A stretch of 64,000 nucleotides of DNA from Paracoccus sp. C2R09 (GCF_018860625.1 NZ_JAHKQB010000007.1:124001-188000), one strand, 5' to 3'. Numbered from the stretch's first letter, positions 13,880 through 24,614 are shown. Notes: a model not told the origin generated them from the sequence alone. A program made the numbers and translations.

Positions 13880-15046
13880 ATGAAGATTGCTGTGGCGGGG
13901 CTTGGATATGTCGGCCTGTCGAATGCGATATTGCTGGCGCGACAACACGAGGTGACGGCGGTCGATGTCGTTCAGGACAAGATCCGGATGGTCAATTCCG
14001 GCGTCTCGCCCATCGTGGACGAGGAATGCGAGAAATACCTGACCGAGGGCAAGCTGCGGCTGAAGGCCACGCTGGACCCGGCCGAGGCCTATACGGATGC
14101 CGAATTCGTCATCATCGCCACGCCCACCAATTACGATCCCGAGACCAACGCCTTCAACACCGAGAGCATCGAGGCCGTGGTCGATCAGGTCACGCGGATC
14201 AATCCGAACGCGATCATGGTCATCAAGTCGACCATTCCCGTGGGGTATACCCGCAGCCTGATCGCGAAGACAGGTTCGGACAAGATCATGTTCTCGCCCG
14301 AATTCCTGCGCGAGGGGCAGGCGCTCTACGACAACCTGCATCCGTCGCGCATCGTCGTGGGCGAACGTTCGGACCGCGCGCAGGTCTTCGCCGAGCTGCT
14401 GCGCGAGGCGGCGATCAAGAAGGATGTCGCGATCCTGCTGACCGATGCGGACGAGGCCGAGGCGATCAAGCTGTTTGCCAATACCTATCTTGCGATGCGG
14501 GTGGCCTATTTCAACGAGCTGGACAGCTATGCGCTCAGCCACGGGCTGGAGGCGCGCCAGATCATCGAGGGGGTCAGCCTCGATCCGCGGATCGGATCGC
14601 ATTACAACAACCCTTCCTTCGGATATGGCGGCTATTGTCTGCCCAAGGACAGCAAGCAGCTTCTGGCGAATTACCAGAACGTGCCGCAGAACCTGATCCG
14701 CGCCATCGTCGAAGCGAACCAGACCCGCAAGGATTTTCTGGCCAATCGCGTCATCGCGCAAGGACCGCGTCGCGTGGGCATCTATCGCCTGGTGATGAAG
14801 GCCGGGTCGGACAATTTCCGCGACAGTTCGGTCCAGGACCTGATGAAGCGCATCAAGGGCGAGGGGATCGAGGTGGTGATCTACGAACCCAGCCTGGCCG
14901 AGGAAAGCTATCAGAACTCGCGCAACGAACGGGATCTGAACCGCTTCAAGGAGATCTGCGACATCGTCGTCGCGAACCGTGTCACCGACGAGATCGCCGA
15001 CATCTCGGACAAGATCTTCACGCGGGATCTGTTCCGCAGCAACTGA
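13880..15046 (+). CDS. ugd: UDP-glucose 6-dehydrogenase
   Basis: Oxidises UDP-glucose to UDP-glucuronate with two NAD+, supplying glucuronic acid for surface polysaccharides. The 388-residue protein matches the short E. coli/Klebsiella type in length. It shows the NAD motif AGLGYVG (residues 6-12), FSPEFLREG in the central domain, and the catalytic Cys at about 253 in [11 protein letters not shown]. The ATG at 13880 follows a good ribosome site (aaggag), and 34 further codons of open frame upstream have no homologous look. First gene after tRNA-Leu; it converges on the leftward glycosyltransferase operon with a hairpin between. Confidence 0.96.
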   Translation: MKIAVAGLGYVGLSNAILLARQHEVTAVDVVQDKIRMVNSGVSPIVDEECEKYLTEGKLRLKATLDPAEAYTDAEFVIIATPTNYDPETNAFNTESIEAVVDQVTRINPNAIMVIKSTIPVGYTRSLIAKTGSDKIMFSPEFLREGQALYDNLHPSRIVVGERSDRAQVFAELLREAAIKKDVAILLTDADEAEAIKLFANTYLAMRVAYFNELDSYALSHGLEARQIIEGVSLDPRIGSHYNNPSFGYGGYCLPKDSKQLLANYQNVPQNLIRAIVEANQTRKDFLANRVIAQGPRRVGIYRLVMKAGSDNFRDSSVQDLMKRIKGEGIEVVIYEPSLAEESYQNSRNERDLNRFKEICDIVVANRVTDEIADISDKIFTRDLFRSN

Positions 15047-15051
15047 GCGTC

Positions 15052-15078
15052 GCCCCCGAGGCCGCGGGCCCCGGGGGC
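15052..15078. terminator. Bidirectional hairpin between ugd and the convergent glycosyltransferase gene
   Basis: GCCCCCG (15052-15058) pairs with CGGGGGC (15072-15078), and inside it GGCC pairs with GGCC around a GCG loop. It lies in the 37 bp between two convergent stop codons. There is no T tract, so termination would depend on the stem or on Rho. Confidence 0.6.
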
Positions 15079-15083
15079 AGCCG

Positions 15084-16334
15084 TCATGCCTTCATGCGGC
15101 GAAGCAGCCCGGCGATCGGGTTCGCGCCGCGCCCCTCGGGCGCCCCGCCGGTGGCGTTCTCGACGGCCTCGAGAAGCTTCTGCGTGGCACGGGCTTGCGC
15201 ATCGACCTTGCCTTCCAGCCCGTCGAGACGCTTCTGAAGCAGCATCAGCGCGAAATAGATATCCTCGAGATCCACGCGGGGGGCAGGCTCGGACGCCTTC
15301 GTGGAATGCTTGGATGGCGCGGGGGCCTTCTTCTTGCCCGACCGGGCGGCCTGCAGGAAGCCCTGCTCGTCATTGGCCCTGGCGGCAACCAGCATCTGAT
15401 GCGTCCGGCCTTCCTTGCCAAAGCCGAGCGCCTGGATGTCGGCATCGTCATATTGCGCGACGATCGGATGTATCTCGGCCAGCAGCAGGCCGATATCCTC
15501 GTCCGCGGCCCGTTCGCTGATCCAGGCATTCTGCTTGGCCACCCATTCCAGCAGCAGCGGCATGAACTCCGTCCGGTCGTTCTCGATCAGCCAGGTGCGG
15601 ATGTTGTCGTGGTGGCGGAACAGCTTGAACAGGCCCGGTCCGACATTCGACATCGTCTGCCCCGGGCGCGCCATCCGGTGATAGCAGAGCACCTCGGGCA
15701 GCAGGACGATGCTGTCCGCCGACAGGACGCTTGCCCAATGCAGGGGGTTGTCCTCGAAGAAATAGTCACCGACCGGGAAGCGCAGGTTCCGGCTGCGCAC
15801 CATGTCGCCACGATAGATCTTGCGCCAGGGCACGGGCGAGAAGGCAAGGATGTCCTTGCGCCCCTGTTCGTCCAGCACCATGGGGGTGATCGTCTCGATC
15901 CGGGCCCAGTTCTTGCGATCGTCGCTGTCATAGCGTTCGCCGGTGATCGTGTTCTGCAGCATGAACTGGCACATCGCCAGATCCGCGTCATGCTTGACGG
16001 CCGCGCGATACATCTTGCCGAACATTTCGGAATCGTAGACATCGTCGCCATCCGCGAAGCCGATATATTCGCCCGTCGCGACCTCGAGCCCCGCATTGGC
16101 GGCCGATGCCACGCCGCCGATCGTGTTCTCCTCGAACAGGATCGGCTTGATCCGGTCGTCCAGGTCGGCAAAGCTCTTGATGATGTCGACGGTCCCGTCG
16201 CTGGATCCGTCATCGACGACGATCACCTCGATCTCTCCGAGCGATTGGCCCAGGATCGATTCCAGCGCTTCGGCGATGTAATCCTGGACGTTGTACGAGG
16301 TGACGATGATGGAAAGCTTCGGTATGGATGTCAT
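15084..16334 (-). CDS. Family 2 glycosyltransferase, type A of the left pair
   Basis: A GT-A-fold enzyme of 416 residues: LSIIVTSYNVQDYI at the start, VVDDGSSDG near 39-47 and the metal-binding DGDD at 95-98. Acceptor and donor cannot be told from sequence; with ugd and glf next door a glucuronosyl or galactofuranosyl role is possible. After the catalytic domain (to about 300) come a Lys/Pro/Ala-rich linker and a predicted coiled coil near the C-terminus, then a basic tail. It shares VPWRK, GDYFFEDNP and RPGQTM blocks with the rightward gene at 20356-21489, so the two are paralogues. The ATG at 16334 is two bases beyond the stop of the preceding gene in the same operon; the longer open frame has no family sequence. 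Confidence 0.9.
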   Translation of the reverse strand: MTSIPKLSIIVTSYNVQDYIAEALESILGQSLGEIEVIVVDDGSSDGTVDIIKSFADLDDRIKPILFEENTIGGVASAANAGLEVATGEYIGFADGDDVYDSEMFGKMYRAAVKHDADLAMCQFMLQNTITGERYDSDDRKNWARIETITPMVLDEQGRKDILAFSPVPWRKIYRGDMVRSRNLRFPVGDYFFEDNPLHWASVLSADSIVLLPEVLCYHRMARPGQTMSNVGPGLFKLFRHHDNIRTWLIENDRTEFMPLLLEWVAKQNAWISERAADEDIGLLLAEIHPIVAQYDDADIQALGFGKEGRTHQMLVAARANDEQGFLQAARSGKKKAPAPSKHSTKASEPAPRVDLEDIYFALMLLQKRLDGLEGKVDAQARATQKLLEAVENATGGAPEGRGANPIAGLLRRMKA

Positions 16335-16336
16335 TG

Positions 16337-17314
16337 TCAGCCCCTGTAGAAATGGTCTTTGATCCTGTTGCCCAGGCCCGGCGCGCGGCGGGATTGGATC
16401 AGGACGAAATCTTCGAGATCGATGCGGGTCAGAAGCGTCGTCGTCAGTTCGTCGAAGCGACGGTGCATCGCCTTGTCCACGCGGTTCTTCGACCATGACA
16501 GAAGCCGCATCGCGAATTCCCAGTAGATATGGCAATAGCGCCTGCGCATCTGGGGGTGGGCGACCAGGAAATCGTAGACCTGGTTCAGGGCCGCGAATAC
16601 GGCCAGGCGCTTCTCGTTGCGGTGATTGGTGATGTTGCCGCCGTTCGAACGGACGATATGCGAGCAGACGACATCGCGGGTCAGGATGATCTGATCTGCC
16701 AGAAGCAGCATCATCCAATGCCCCAGAATGTCATTGTTGACCTTGGTATTGCCGAACTTCATGCCGGTCGCCCGATAGGTGTCGGTCCGGATGATCTTGT
16801 TCCACGGGTAATTGGTGATCATGAGCGTGGCCGAGTTGTCCTCGAGCGGGAACGCCTTGTGATCTTGCTTGCCCAGAGCGCGATCGAAGATCCGGATGTC
16901 TTCCTTGTTCATGTCCGACCCGAGTTCGGGCGTGTCGCGTTCATAGGTATATGCACATACCGCGACATCGGCATTCGGATTGGCTTCCAGCTTGTCGATG
17001 GCCGACAGGATGGCTTGCGGATGAGGCTTGTCGTCCACGTCGAAGAACATCGTGTACTTGCCCTTCGCAGCCTCCCAGCCGCGGTTGCGACAATGTCCGG
17101 CCCCGGCGTTCTTGGGCAGCGTGATCAGCACGTCGCCCGCCTCGGGATCGAGAATGCGACGCAGCAGCAGCGGGCTGCCGTCGGATGAACAGTCGTCGAC
17201 GAAGACGAACTGGACGCCATGCGGCAAGAGCTTGGAAAATTCCTGGTGAAGTTGCTCGATATGTTCGGCACCATTGAAGACCGGTACGATCACGCTCAAC
17301 AAGGGGGGGGTCAT
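16337..17314 (-). CDS. Family 2 glycosyltransferase, type B of the left pair
   Basis: A 325-residue GT-A-fold enzyme with LSVIVPVFNG at the start, FVDDCSSDGS near 38-47 and an Asp-Val-Asp-Asp metal site at 92-95. A block NAGAGHCRNRGW precedes the metal site, and YPWNKI follows in the middle of the protein; both recur in the rightward paralogue at 19366-20355 (RGAGHARNMG, YPWNKI). The type A gene follows after 2 bp and glf precedes by 38 bp, so glf, type B and type A form one leftward operon. Donor unknown. Confidence 0.9.
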   Translation of the reverse strand: MTPPLLSVIVPVFNGAEHIEQLHQEFSKLLPHGVQFVFVDDCSSDGSPLLLRRILDPEAGDVLITLPKNAGAGHCRNRGWEAAKGKYTMFFDVDDKPHPQAILSAIDKLEANPNADVAVCAYTYERDTPELGSDMNKEDIRIFDRALGKQDHKAFPLEDNSATLMITNYPWNKIIRTDTYRATGMKFGNTKVNNDILGHWMMLLLADQIILTRDVVCSHIVRSNGGNITNHRNEKRLAVFAALNQVYDFLVAHPQMRRRYCHIYWEFAMRLLSWSKNRVDKAMHRRFDELTTTLLTRIDLEDFVLIQSRRAPGLGNRIKDHFYRG

Positions 17315-17352
17315 ATTGTCTGCCTCGAGTTCGGTCGGATGGAGGAGGGGGC

Positions 17353-18829
<1,477 letters not shown>

Positions 18830-19366
18830 ATGACTGATAATATCCTCATCGGACCCGATGCCCACAGCCGGTTCACGCTGCAGATGCTTCGGCATCACGA
18901 AGGCGCGGGCGATCTCCACAGCGGCAGCCTGCCCGTGACGGATGGCGTGTCGCTGTCGACCGACCCCGAGGCGGAGGTTGCGGGCGACTATTGCTGCCGT
19001 GCCGACAACATGATCCAGGTCAGGATGGACGCCGCCGAAGGCCGGCGCTGGCAGGCCCTGCACATCCATCTTGGGGATGTGAACCTTGCGAATGCGGGCG
19101 TTCTGGGCATCGTGGCGCGCAGCGTTGCACCCGCGTCGACGACGACCCGCCTGTGCATCCGTTCCGGCAATGACGACCAGTTCATGGATACGTTCTTTTC
19201 CAAGACGATGGTGTCCTTCGCGCAGCCCAGCACGCATATGGACGTGATGGATATCGCCGCCATGCCCGACCTTCCCCGTCAGGCGCAGTGGCGAGACCTG
19301 ATCCTGTTCTTCCGCGCCGGGGATATCAGCATCGATCTTCTGGATCTTCGTTTCTTCGTCGTGTGA
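18830..19366 (+). CDS. Protein of unknown function, possible beta-sandwich glycan-binding domain
   Basis: I do not recognise a family. The 178-residue product has no signal peptide or membrane helix. Alternating hydrophobic and polar stretches with regularly spaced aromatic residues (WQALHIHLGDV, MDVMDI, WRDLILFFRAGDISIDLLDLRFFVV) suggest an all-beta jelly-roll, as in carbohydrate-binding modules; that is a reading of the pattern, not a match. Its stop overlaps the ATG of the next glycosyltransferase (TGATG), so the two are translationally coupled and probably work together. It heads the rightward operon in the position that glf holds in the leftward one. Confidence 0.75.
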   Translation: MTDNILIGPDAHSRFTLQMLRHHEGAGDLHSGSLPVTDGVSLSTDPEAEVAGDYCCRADNMIQVRMDAAEGRRWQALHIHLGDVNLANAGVLGIVARSVAPASTTTRLCIRSGNDDQFMDTFFSKTMVSFAQPSTHMDVMDIAAMPDLPRQAQWRDLILFFRAGDISIDLLDLRFFVV

Positions 19367-20355
19367 TGCAGCAGGATGCGCAACCCGATCTTGCGATCGT
19401 CATTCCGGTCCGCAACCTGCCCGAGGATCTGGACAGGCTTCTGGGTCAGATCGCGGCTCTCGGCATCTTTTCGCAGGTGGTCGTGTCAGACGACTGCTCG
19501 GATGCGGAATGCAGCCCGCGGCTGAGCGGAAACCTTGCCAGGCTGTCGGGCGTGGACGTCGTTCATCTGCGGTCCGATCGTCAACGCGGCGCAGGCCATG
19601 CACGCAACATGGGCTTGGCGGCGGTCACTGCGTCGAACGTCCTCTTCTTCGATGCGGATGACATGCTGTGCGATGAACTGGCCGAGATCTGGCGCCATCA
19701 CCAGGAAGCGGGCTGCCCGGATTTCACGATATTCCGCCACAGCGACACGCGGGTCGAGGAGAGCGAGGGCCGTCGCGGCACCTTCCCCACGGAAGAGCAG
19801 ATGTGGGAACGCGCGTTGTCGGGCGATTCCCGCCGGATGCTGAGCGCCCAGGAATGCGCAGGGCTGGTCATGATCAGCGCCTATCCCTGGAACAAGATAT
19901 ATCGGACCGACTTCCTGCGGTCGCATGACATCTCGTGTTCGGAAACGCCGGTCCACAATGACATCCGCCTGCATTGGCTCAGCTTCCTGCATGCGCGCGA
20001 TGTCCAGGCCTCGCGTCGGATCGGTGCGGTCCATGTCATCGGCGATCGCGAACATCACCTGACGGCCAGAAAGGGGCGCGAACGTCTCTGTCTTGCCGGG
20101 ATCGTGGCCGAGCTGACCGACCGGATCCGGGAGGCACCGGGGCGCCAGATCATGATGCAGCGCTTCATCCAGTTCGTGGACGGGATATGCCGGTGGAACC
20201 TGCGCCAGGTCGAGGACGACCTGATCCCCGAGTTTCGCAGCCTGGCATGCGACGCCTATCTTGGCTTCACCCCCGAGGAGTTCCGGATGTTCGCGATGCA
20301 GCAACCGGATCGCGCGCAGGAAATTGTCCGCTTTCTCCTGGCCGAGGGGGTGTGA
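19366..20355 (+). CDS. Family 2 glycosyltransferase, type B of the right pair
   Basis: A 329-residue GT-A-fold enzyme: LAIVIPVRNLPEDLDRLL at the start, VVSDDCSD near 39-46 and the DADD metal site at 96-99. It shares RGAGHARNMG, YPWNKIYRTDFL and a following His-Asn-Asp-Ile block with the leftward type B gene, so they are paralogues. The open frame extends upstream to 19288 but the TGATG junction with the preceding stop fixes the start at 19366. The type A partner begins directly after its stop. Confidence 0.9.
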   Translation: MQQDAQPDLAIVIPVRNLPEDLDRLLGQIAALGIFSQVVVSDDCSDAECSPRLSGNLARLSGVDVVHLRSDRQRGAGHARNMGLAAVTASNVLFFDADDMLCDELAEIWRHHQEAGCPDFTIFRHSDTRVEESEGRRGTFPTEEQMWERALSGDSRRMLSAQECAGLVMISAYPWNKIYRTDFLRSHDISCSETPVHNDIRLHWLSFLHARDVQASRRIGAVHVIGDREHHLTARKGRERLCLAGIVAELTDRIREAPGRQIMMQRFIQFVDGICRWNLRQVEDDLIPEFRSLACDAYLGFTPEEFRMFAMQQPDRAQEIVRFLLAEGV

Positions 20356-21489
20356 ATGATGTCGATCAGCTTCATCGTGACCACTTACAACATTCGCAGG
20401 TATGTCACGCGCTGCCTCGAATCCGTGGCGCAGGTGGCCCGCCCCGGCGATCAGGTCATCCTGATCGACGACGGGTCGGATGACGGCACGCTCGAACGGG
20501 TCCGAGAATTCGAATCCGGGGGCCATTTCGCAAGCGGCGTCGAATTCCGCCCGATCTATCTGGGAACAAATACCATGGGCGGCGTCGGGATCGGCGCGAA
20601 TATCGGTCTGGACGAGGCCGGGTGCGATACCGTCTTCTTCGTGGACGGGGACGACTGGATCGACCCCGCGGGCTTCGCGCGCGCCCGGGCGCATTGGGCG
20701 TTCCATCCCACGGATATCCTGTTCACAAATTATCTGGAATACGACGAAAAGGCGGATCGCGCGCGGCATCCCGCAGATGCGCAGCGCTGGTCGGCGATCG
20801 ACAACGCGCTTCCGCTCGACCAGCTTCGCGCACATGGGCTGGGACTGATCGCGGTGCCGTGGCGCAAGTTCTATCGGCGCGCATTCCTTGCAGAGCACGG
20901 GCTGCGTTTTCCGGAAGGAGATTACTTCTTCGAGGACAACCCTTTCCACTGGGCGGTCTGCAGACGTGCCGCAAGCATCGGTTTCGTCAACACCGTATCC
21001 TGCCATCACCGGATCAATCGCCCCGGTCAGACGATGGCGTCCACCGGGGCCGAACTTGCGGCCTTCTTCACGCATTTCGGCACGATCCTGAATGACCTGG
21101 ATCCCGGCGATCGTGCGAACCGTATCGCCGCGACGCGTTGGCTGCTGAACAACATGACCTGGCACATGCCGCGCCTGGCACCGTCCGCGCGTCACCCCTA
21201 TGCGATCGCGGGATGGCGGGCATTGCGCATGGTGCCCGATGACATCTGGCAGGAACTGGGGGTCAGCGAAGGCGCGAAGTCGATCTGGCCGGTTGCCGAC
21301 CGGTTGCGGCGGGGCGATGTGGACGGCCAACTGCTGCAATGGCAGAATGCCTCGCTCGAAGCCATGCTCGCCGATCTGGGCCGCCGCCTTGCGCGGCTCG
21401 AAGGTCAGAGTGCTGAGGGCACGCGTCTGTCGCGGGGCCTTGCGGCCGCCAGCGCCTTCGAAAGCATCCTTGCCCTGAGAAGGTCATGA
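20356..21489 (+). CDS. Family 2 glycosyltransferase, type A of the right pair
   Basis: A 377-residue GT-A-fold enzyme with ISFIVTTYNIRRYV, LIDDGSDDG near 36-44 and DGDD at 97-100. VPWRKFYRRAF, LRFPEGDYFFEDNPFHWA and NRPGQTM match the leftward type A protein closely, though the rest has diverged. The C-terminal ~60 residues form a predicted amphipathic coiled coil (LLQWQNASLEAMLADLGRR) with a basic tail, in the same place as in its paralogue. It follows the type B gene with no gap and is the last gene of the rightward operon. Confidence 0.9.
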   Translation: MMSISFIVTTYNIRRYVTRCLESVAQVARPGDQVILIDDGSDDGTLERVREFESGGHFASGVEFRPIYLGTNTMGGVGIGANIGLDEAGCDTVFFVDGDDWIDPAGFARARAHWAFHPTDILFTNYLEYDEKADRARHPADAQRWSAIDNALPLDQLRAHGLGLIAVPWRKFYRRAFLAEHGLRFPEGDYFFEDNPFHWAVCRRAASIGFVNTVSCHHRINRPGQTMASTGAELAAFFTHFGTILNDLDPGDRANRIAATRWLLNNMTWHMPRLAPSARHPYAIAGWRALRMVPDDIWQELGVSEGAKSIWPVADRLRRGDVDGQLLQWQNASLEAMLADLGRRLARLEGQSAEGTRLSRGLAAASAFESILALRRS

Positions 21490-21636
21490 GCGCCGCGGCG
21501 GCACGATCCTGGAACGTGAAGGACGCGGATCGGCCTCGATAGGTTGCAGCACATTGCAGGCGCGATGGAGGCTGGGCCAAGGTTCGTTCGCCGCGCAGGC
21601 GTCGTTCTGGACGGCATCCGCCGGGATCATGCCGTT

Positions 21637-21666
21637 AAAAAGGGGGCGCTCCTGATGCTGCCCCCT
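21637..21666 (-). terminator. Intrinsic terminator after the sulfotransferase gene
   Basis: On the minus strand AGGGGGC (21666-21660) and GCCCCCT (21647-21641) pair around a 12-base loop and run into five T, 30 bp beyond the sulfotransferase stop. On the other strand it lacks a T tract, so it mainly serves the leftward gene. Confidence 0.8.
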
Positions 21667-21696
21667 CTCAAAGGCGCGGCGATTGCCTGTCCGGTC

Positions 21697-22791
21697 CTAC
21701 TGCGGCTTCCCGTCGCGGCGCGCTTCGCGGGCTTCGACGACCTTGCGCCTCATCTCGGCCTTCAGCTCGCGCGCCAGACCGATGTTCATCTCGTCGGATG
21801 TGATCACCTGGTCGATCAGGCGAAGCCACCATTTTGGCACCGTCAGCTGATCGTCCATATCACGCTGGTCCAGATAGGACTGGGGGATCGAGAACAACCC
21901 GGTCGAAGGCTCGTTCGTCATCGCGCGGAAATAGTCGCGATCGCGCAGGACGGATTCGGCGATCCGATCGAAGAGCGCGCCGTGAACATGCAAGAGCTTC
22001 GAGAAGCGCCTTGTCTTCCCGGGGAACAGCTTCGACACGATGTCGCGGCGTTTCTTGGTCCGCTGGAACCCGAACGCCCGGCGCGAGTGATGCAACAGGA
22101 ACAGCGCAGCCTCCGAGTAACGCTCATTCGCGGAAACCGCGGGATCGCCTCGTGAAATTCCAAGCTTTCGGCACAGGACGTCCAGGACATCCTCGCCGCC
22201 CCAATCCGAGCGTTCCGTCGATAGAAGGTCGAAAGGGTTTTCGGGGGCTTGCAGGCGGATCCGCTCGATGAACGCGGAATAGCTGAAGAAGTCGAAGCCA
22301 TTCTGATCGCGGAAATTCTGAACAAGACCGACGATATCGTTGTCTGGCGATTTCATGAAAGCCGCGTCCGGGATCCTGAACATGCCGCCTTTCAGGTACT
22401 GGGCATAGACCGATTCGACGAATGGGAACGGGTTCCGGAACAGCATCAGGATACGAACATTGCCGACCCCGAACTTGTCATTCAGCGCGGCGATGATGCT
22501 GCCGGTGATCTGGCGATCCCAGAGCGAGTTCACGAATTCTTCCGATGACAGCAGGATGCGATTGCAATCCGCGTCTTCCGCCTCCTGCGCGATCCTTTCG
22601 ACCGCAGCGGGAACATCGGCGGGTTCGAGCTGGTGCAGAGGTCGATGGCTGAAATAGCCCGAATTCTCGCGACAGGTGGTTGGATAGAGAAGCCCTTCCG
22701 AACGATGCAGCTTGTCGTTGCGATGCAAAAAGGATTGCAGTGCCGAGGATGCGCATTTGGGCATTCCAACATGCAAGTATACTGTGGTCAT
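21697..22791 (-). CDS. Sulfotransferase-family protein
   Basis: PAPS-dependent sulfotransferases move a sulfo group from 3'-phosphoadenylyl sulfate to a hydroxyl or amine. The 364-residue product starts with VYLHVGMPKCASSALQSFL (residues 4-22), matching the family 5'-phosphosulfate loop in position, and has MLFRNPFPFVESVYAQ with the Arg and Ser expected of the 3'-phosphate site. No signal peptide or membrane anchor, so it is cytoplasmic. Placed tail-to-tail with the rightward glycosyltransferase operon, it may sulfate the polysaccharide made here; that is inference from position. Its promoter must lie in the gene-poor region to the right. Confidence 0.82.
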   Translation of the reverse strand: MTTVYLHVGMPKCASSALQSFLHRNDKLHRSEGLLYPTTCRENSGYFSHRPLHQLEPADVPAAVERIAQEAEDADCNRILLSSEEFVNSLWDRQITGSIIAALNDKFGVGNVRILMLFRNPFPFVESVYAQYLKGGMFRIPDAAFMKSPDNDIVGLVQNFRDQNGFDFFSYSAFIERIRLQAPENPFDLLSTERSDWGGEDVLDVLCRKLGISRGDPAVSANERYSEAALFLLHHSRRAFGFQRTKKRRDIVSKLFPGKTRRFSKLLHVHGALFDRIAESVLRDRDYFRAMTNEPSTGLFSIPQSYLDQRDMDDQLTVPKWWLRLIDQVITSDEMNIGLARELKAEMRRKVVEAREARRDGKPQ

Positions 22792-24275
22792 CTTTCAGCC
22801 TTCGCTGTTGCTGGTCGTGTGGAATGGGCGTGACAGCCCTGCAGATCGACATCTCGTTCATCAGCATGCCGCATTCGATCCACCGGCCGGTCAAGCGCCC
22901 CTAGGGGTCTTCGAAGCGCCGTCGCGCAGGGGATGGTGCGGAAAATTTTCAATGCGATCTCACTGCCTATCGGATGCGGATCTTCTACCTTTTGCCGATG
23001 GGCGGGAATAGCGGCTTTCTTTCTGGGAAGTTTCGTTGCCCGCGCCATGCCAACCGTCTGGTGGCTCCCGTTACCGCGACGAACTTGAAGAAGCTCGCAG
23101 TTTTCCGGTCCTTCATACAAGGTCTCGACTGCATCGTCCCAGCGGAATCTACAACGGTCGCGCTGCCAAACTGAACGCATTTGGCAGTCATGTGCATGGC
23201 AAAGGCTTAATGGGGGGCGTCGCATAAGGCTGAACCAGTTGTCCAAGCCATGTGCGGCCCGATGGGCATTATTTCCGGCGATGGCTGTGCCTGCATCTTG
23301 ATACGAGCATCCGGGCCGAGCGCTCGACCTCTACGTTCCGGCTTGCCGACAAGCGCCTGATTTGTCAGAGCCTATCACCGCAGCGGTCGCGCGCTGGGGA
23401 AAGCGGTCATTTCGGGGGTGGTTGCCGAGGATGTGCTGGACAAGACCGCCCCTGCTCCGGCCAGCTTGTCCTTCCGCGATCCGTCCAATGTCTTTCTCAA
23501 TCGCGGATGCGGCATCAGGCAACTGACAGATCGGCAAGACGAGCACTGGAACTGCGACAGGGGCATGTCAGGCCGCTTGGATCAGACGAACCGCAAGGTG
23601 ATATCCCTTCGCCATGGCAGCTCCGAATTCGCTGCCATTCACCCGGACGGCGTTCACGATCCGCGTCCTTTGCCGATCCGGAATGGCCGCCCGACGGTCC
23701 GATCTTCTGCCGATTCCGCAGGCGCGCGGTCGGGAGCGCACCGTGCGGGCTCCGAATGCCCGCCGGTCCGCGATGTCGTTGCCTCGGCTCATGGAAGCGG
23801 GCGACATTGTCAGGGATGTCGGGGCGGTCGGCACCGGCAGACGGAACCAATTTGTCATCTGCAAGAGGTCCTCGGCCGGAACCGCGGCGAAGGTGACAGC
23901 CTTTTCCCCGAATGATCCTCCTCGGATGCACAGCCTTGGACGGCCGCTTCACAGGTCTTCTGACGGTTCCCTATCCATTTGCGGAGGTGACGAGGGCTGC
24001 AGCGCAGAGCGTTCTTGAGGGGGCACAGAACACTTTCCGGATCAATCATCGAGCCCCTTCACCTTCCATGGGCAAATCCAGCTCCGGCTTTGCGGCATCG
24101 GCGGAGGGAACCGTTACGGTGAACCGTATACGGAACCGAAATGGCCGGTGCCGCCACCTGCCGAATGAACCGGGGGCGTGGCCCGATCATGCGCCTGGGC
24201 GGCCTGCATCTGGCCGCGACATGCTGACCGAGCCCCCGCTTGCACGCATCCGGGCGCCGGATTATCGTCCCGGCC
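22792..24275. other. Gene-free region of about 1.5 kb
   Basis: Open frames of 60-215 codons occur on both strands but overlap one another, lack ribosome sites, and give translations that are rich in Arg, Ser, Cys and His with no recognisable motif. Base composition is less GC-biased than the flanks, especially at 22800-23250. No tRNA, transposase, repeat pair or terminator was recognised. It could be decayed coding sequence, a regulatory or non-coding RNA region, or a former insertion site; I cannot choose. Confidence 0.5.
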
Positions 24276-24551
24276 ATGACCAGGCCACGCATCACGATCC
24301 GCTACTGTACCGGCTGCAACTGGCTTCTTCGGGCCGGATGGATGGCGCAGGAGCTGCTGCAGACCTTTGGCGAGGATCTGGCCGAGGTCGCGATCATTCC
24401 CGGCAATGGCGGCATCTTCCAGATTGCGGTGGATGGCCGGCTCATCTGGGACCGCAAGGCCGATGGCGGCTTTCCCGGCCCCAAGGAGATCAAGCAGCGC
24501 CTGCGCGATGCGATCGATCCCGGCCGCGACCTGGGGCATCTGGATCGCTGA
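24276..24551 (+). CDS. SelT/SelW/SelH-family (Rdx) protein, cysteine form
   Basis: A 91-residue thioredoxin-like-fold protein with the redox motif C11-Thr-Gly-C14 directly after the first beta strand (ITIRYCTGCNWLLRA), then IIPGNGGIFQIAVDG and a C-terminal helix, which is the standard layout of the Rdx family. In selenoprotein relatives one cysteine is selenocysteine; here both are plain Cys codons. Family members are thought to act in thiol redox balance but no substrate is established. The ATG at 24276 starts right before the first strand; it lies 63 bp upstream of modA on the same strand, so may share its transcript. Confidence 0.9.
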   Translation: MTRPRITIRYCTGCNWLLRAGWMAQELLQTFGEDLAEVAIIPGNGGIFQIAVDGRLIWDRKADGGFPGPKEIKQRLRDAIDPGRDLGHLDR

Positions 24552-24614
24552 TCCGTTATGTCCGGCCGAAAATAGCGCTTGCATCCGCGGCCCGCGCGGC
24601 GTGCAATCGCGGCC

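Noticed and set aside
23252..23952. Overlapping frames of 145-215 codons in the gene-poor region, one with GRSRGGL reminiscent of IS5-type transposases
   Set aside because: The surrounding translation does not continue as a transposase in any frame, no catalytic triad is visible, and no terminal inverted repeats were found.
24552..24614. Possible molybdenum-cofactor riboswitch or ModE site before modA
   Set aside because: The gap is only 63 bp and shows neither the riboswitch helices nor a palindromic ModE box that I could recognise.
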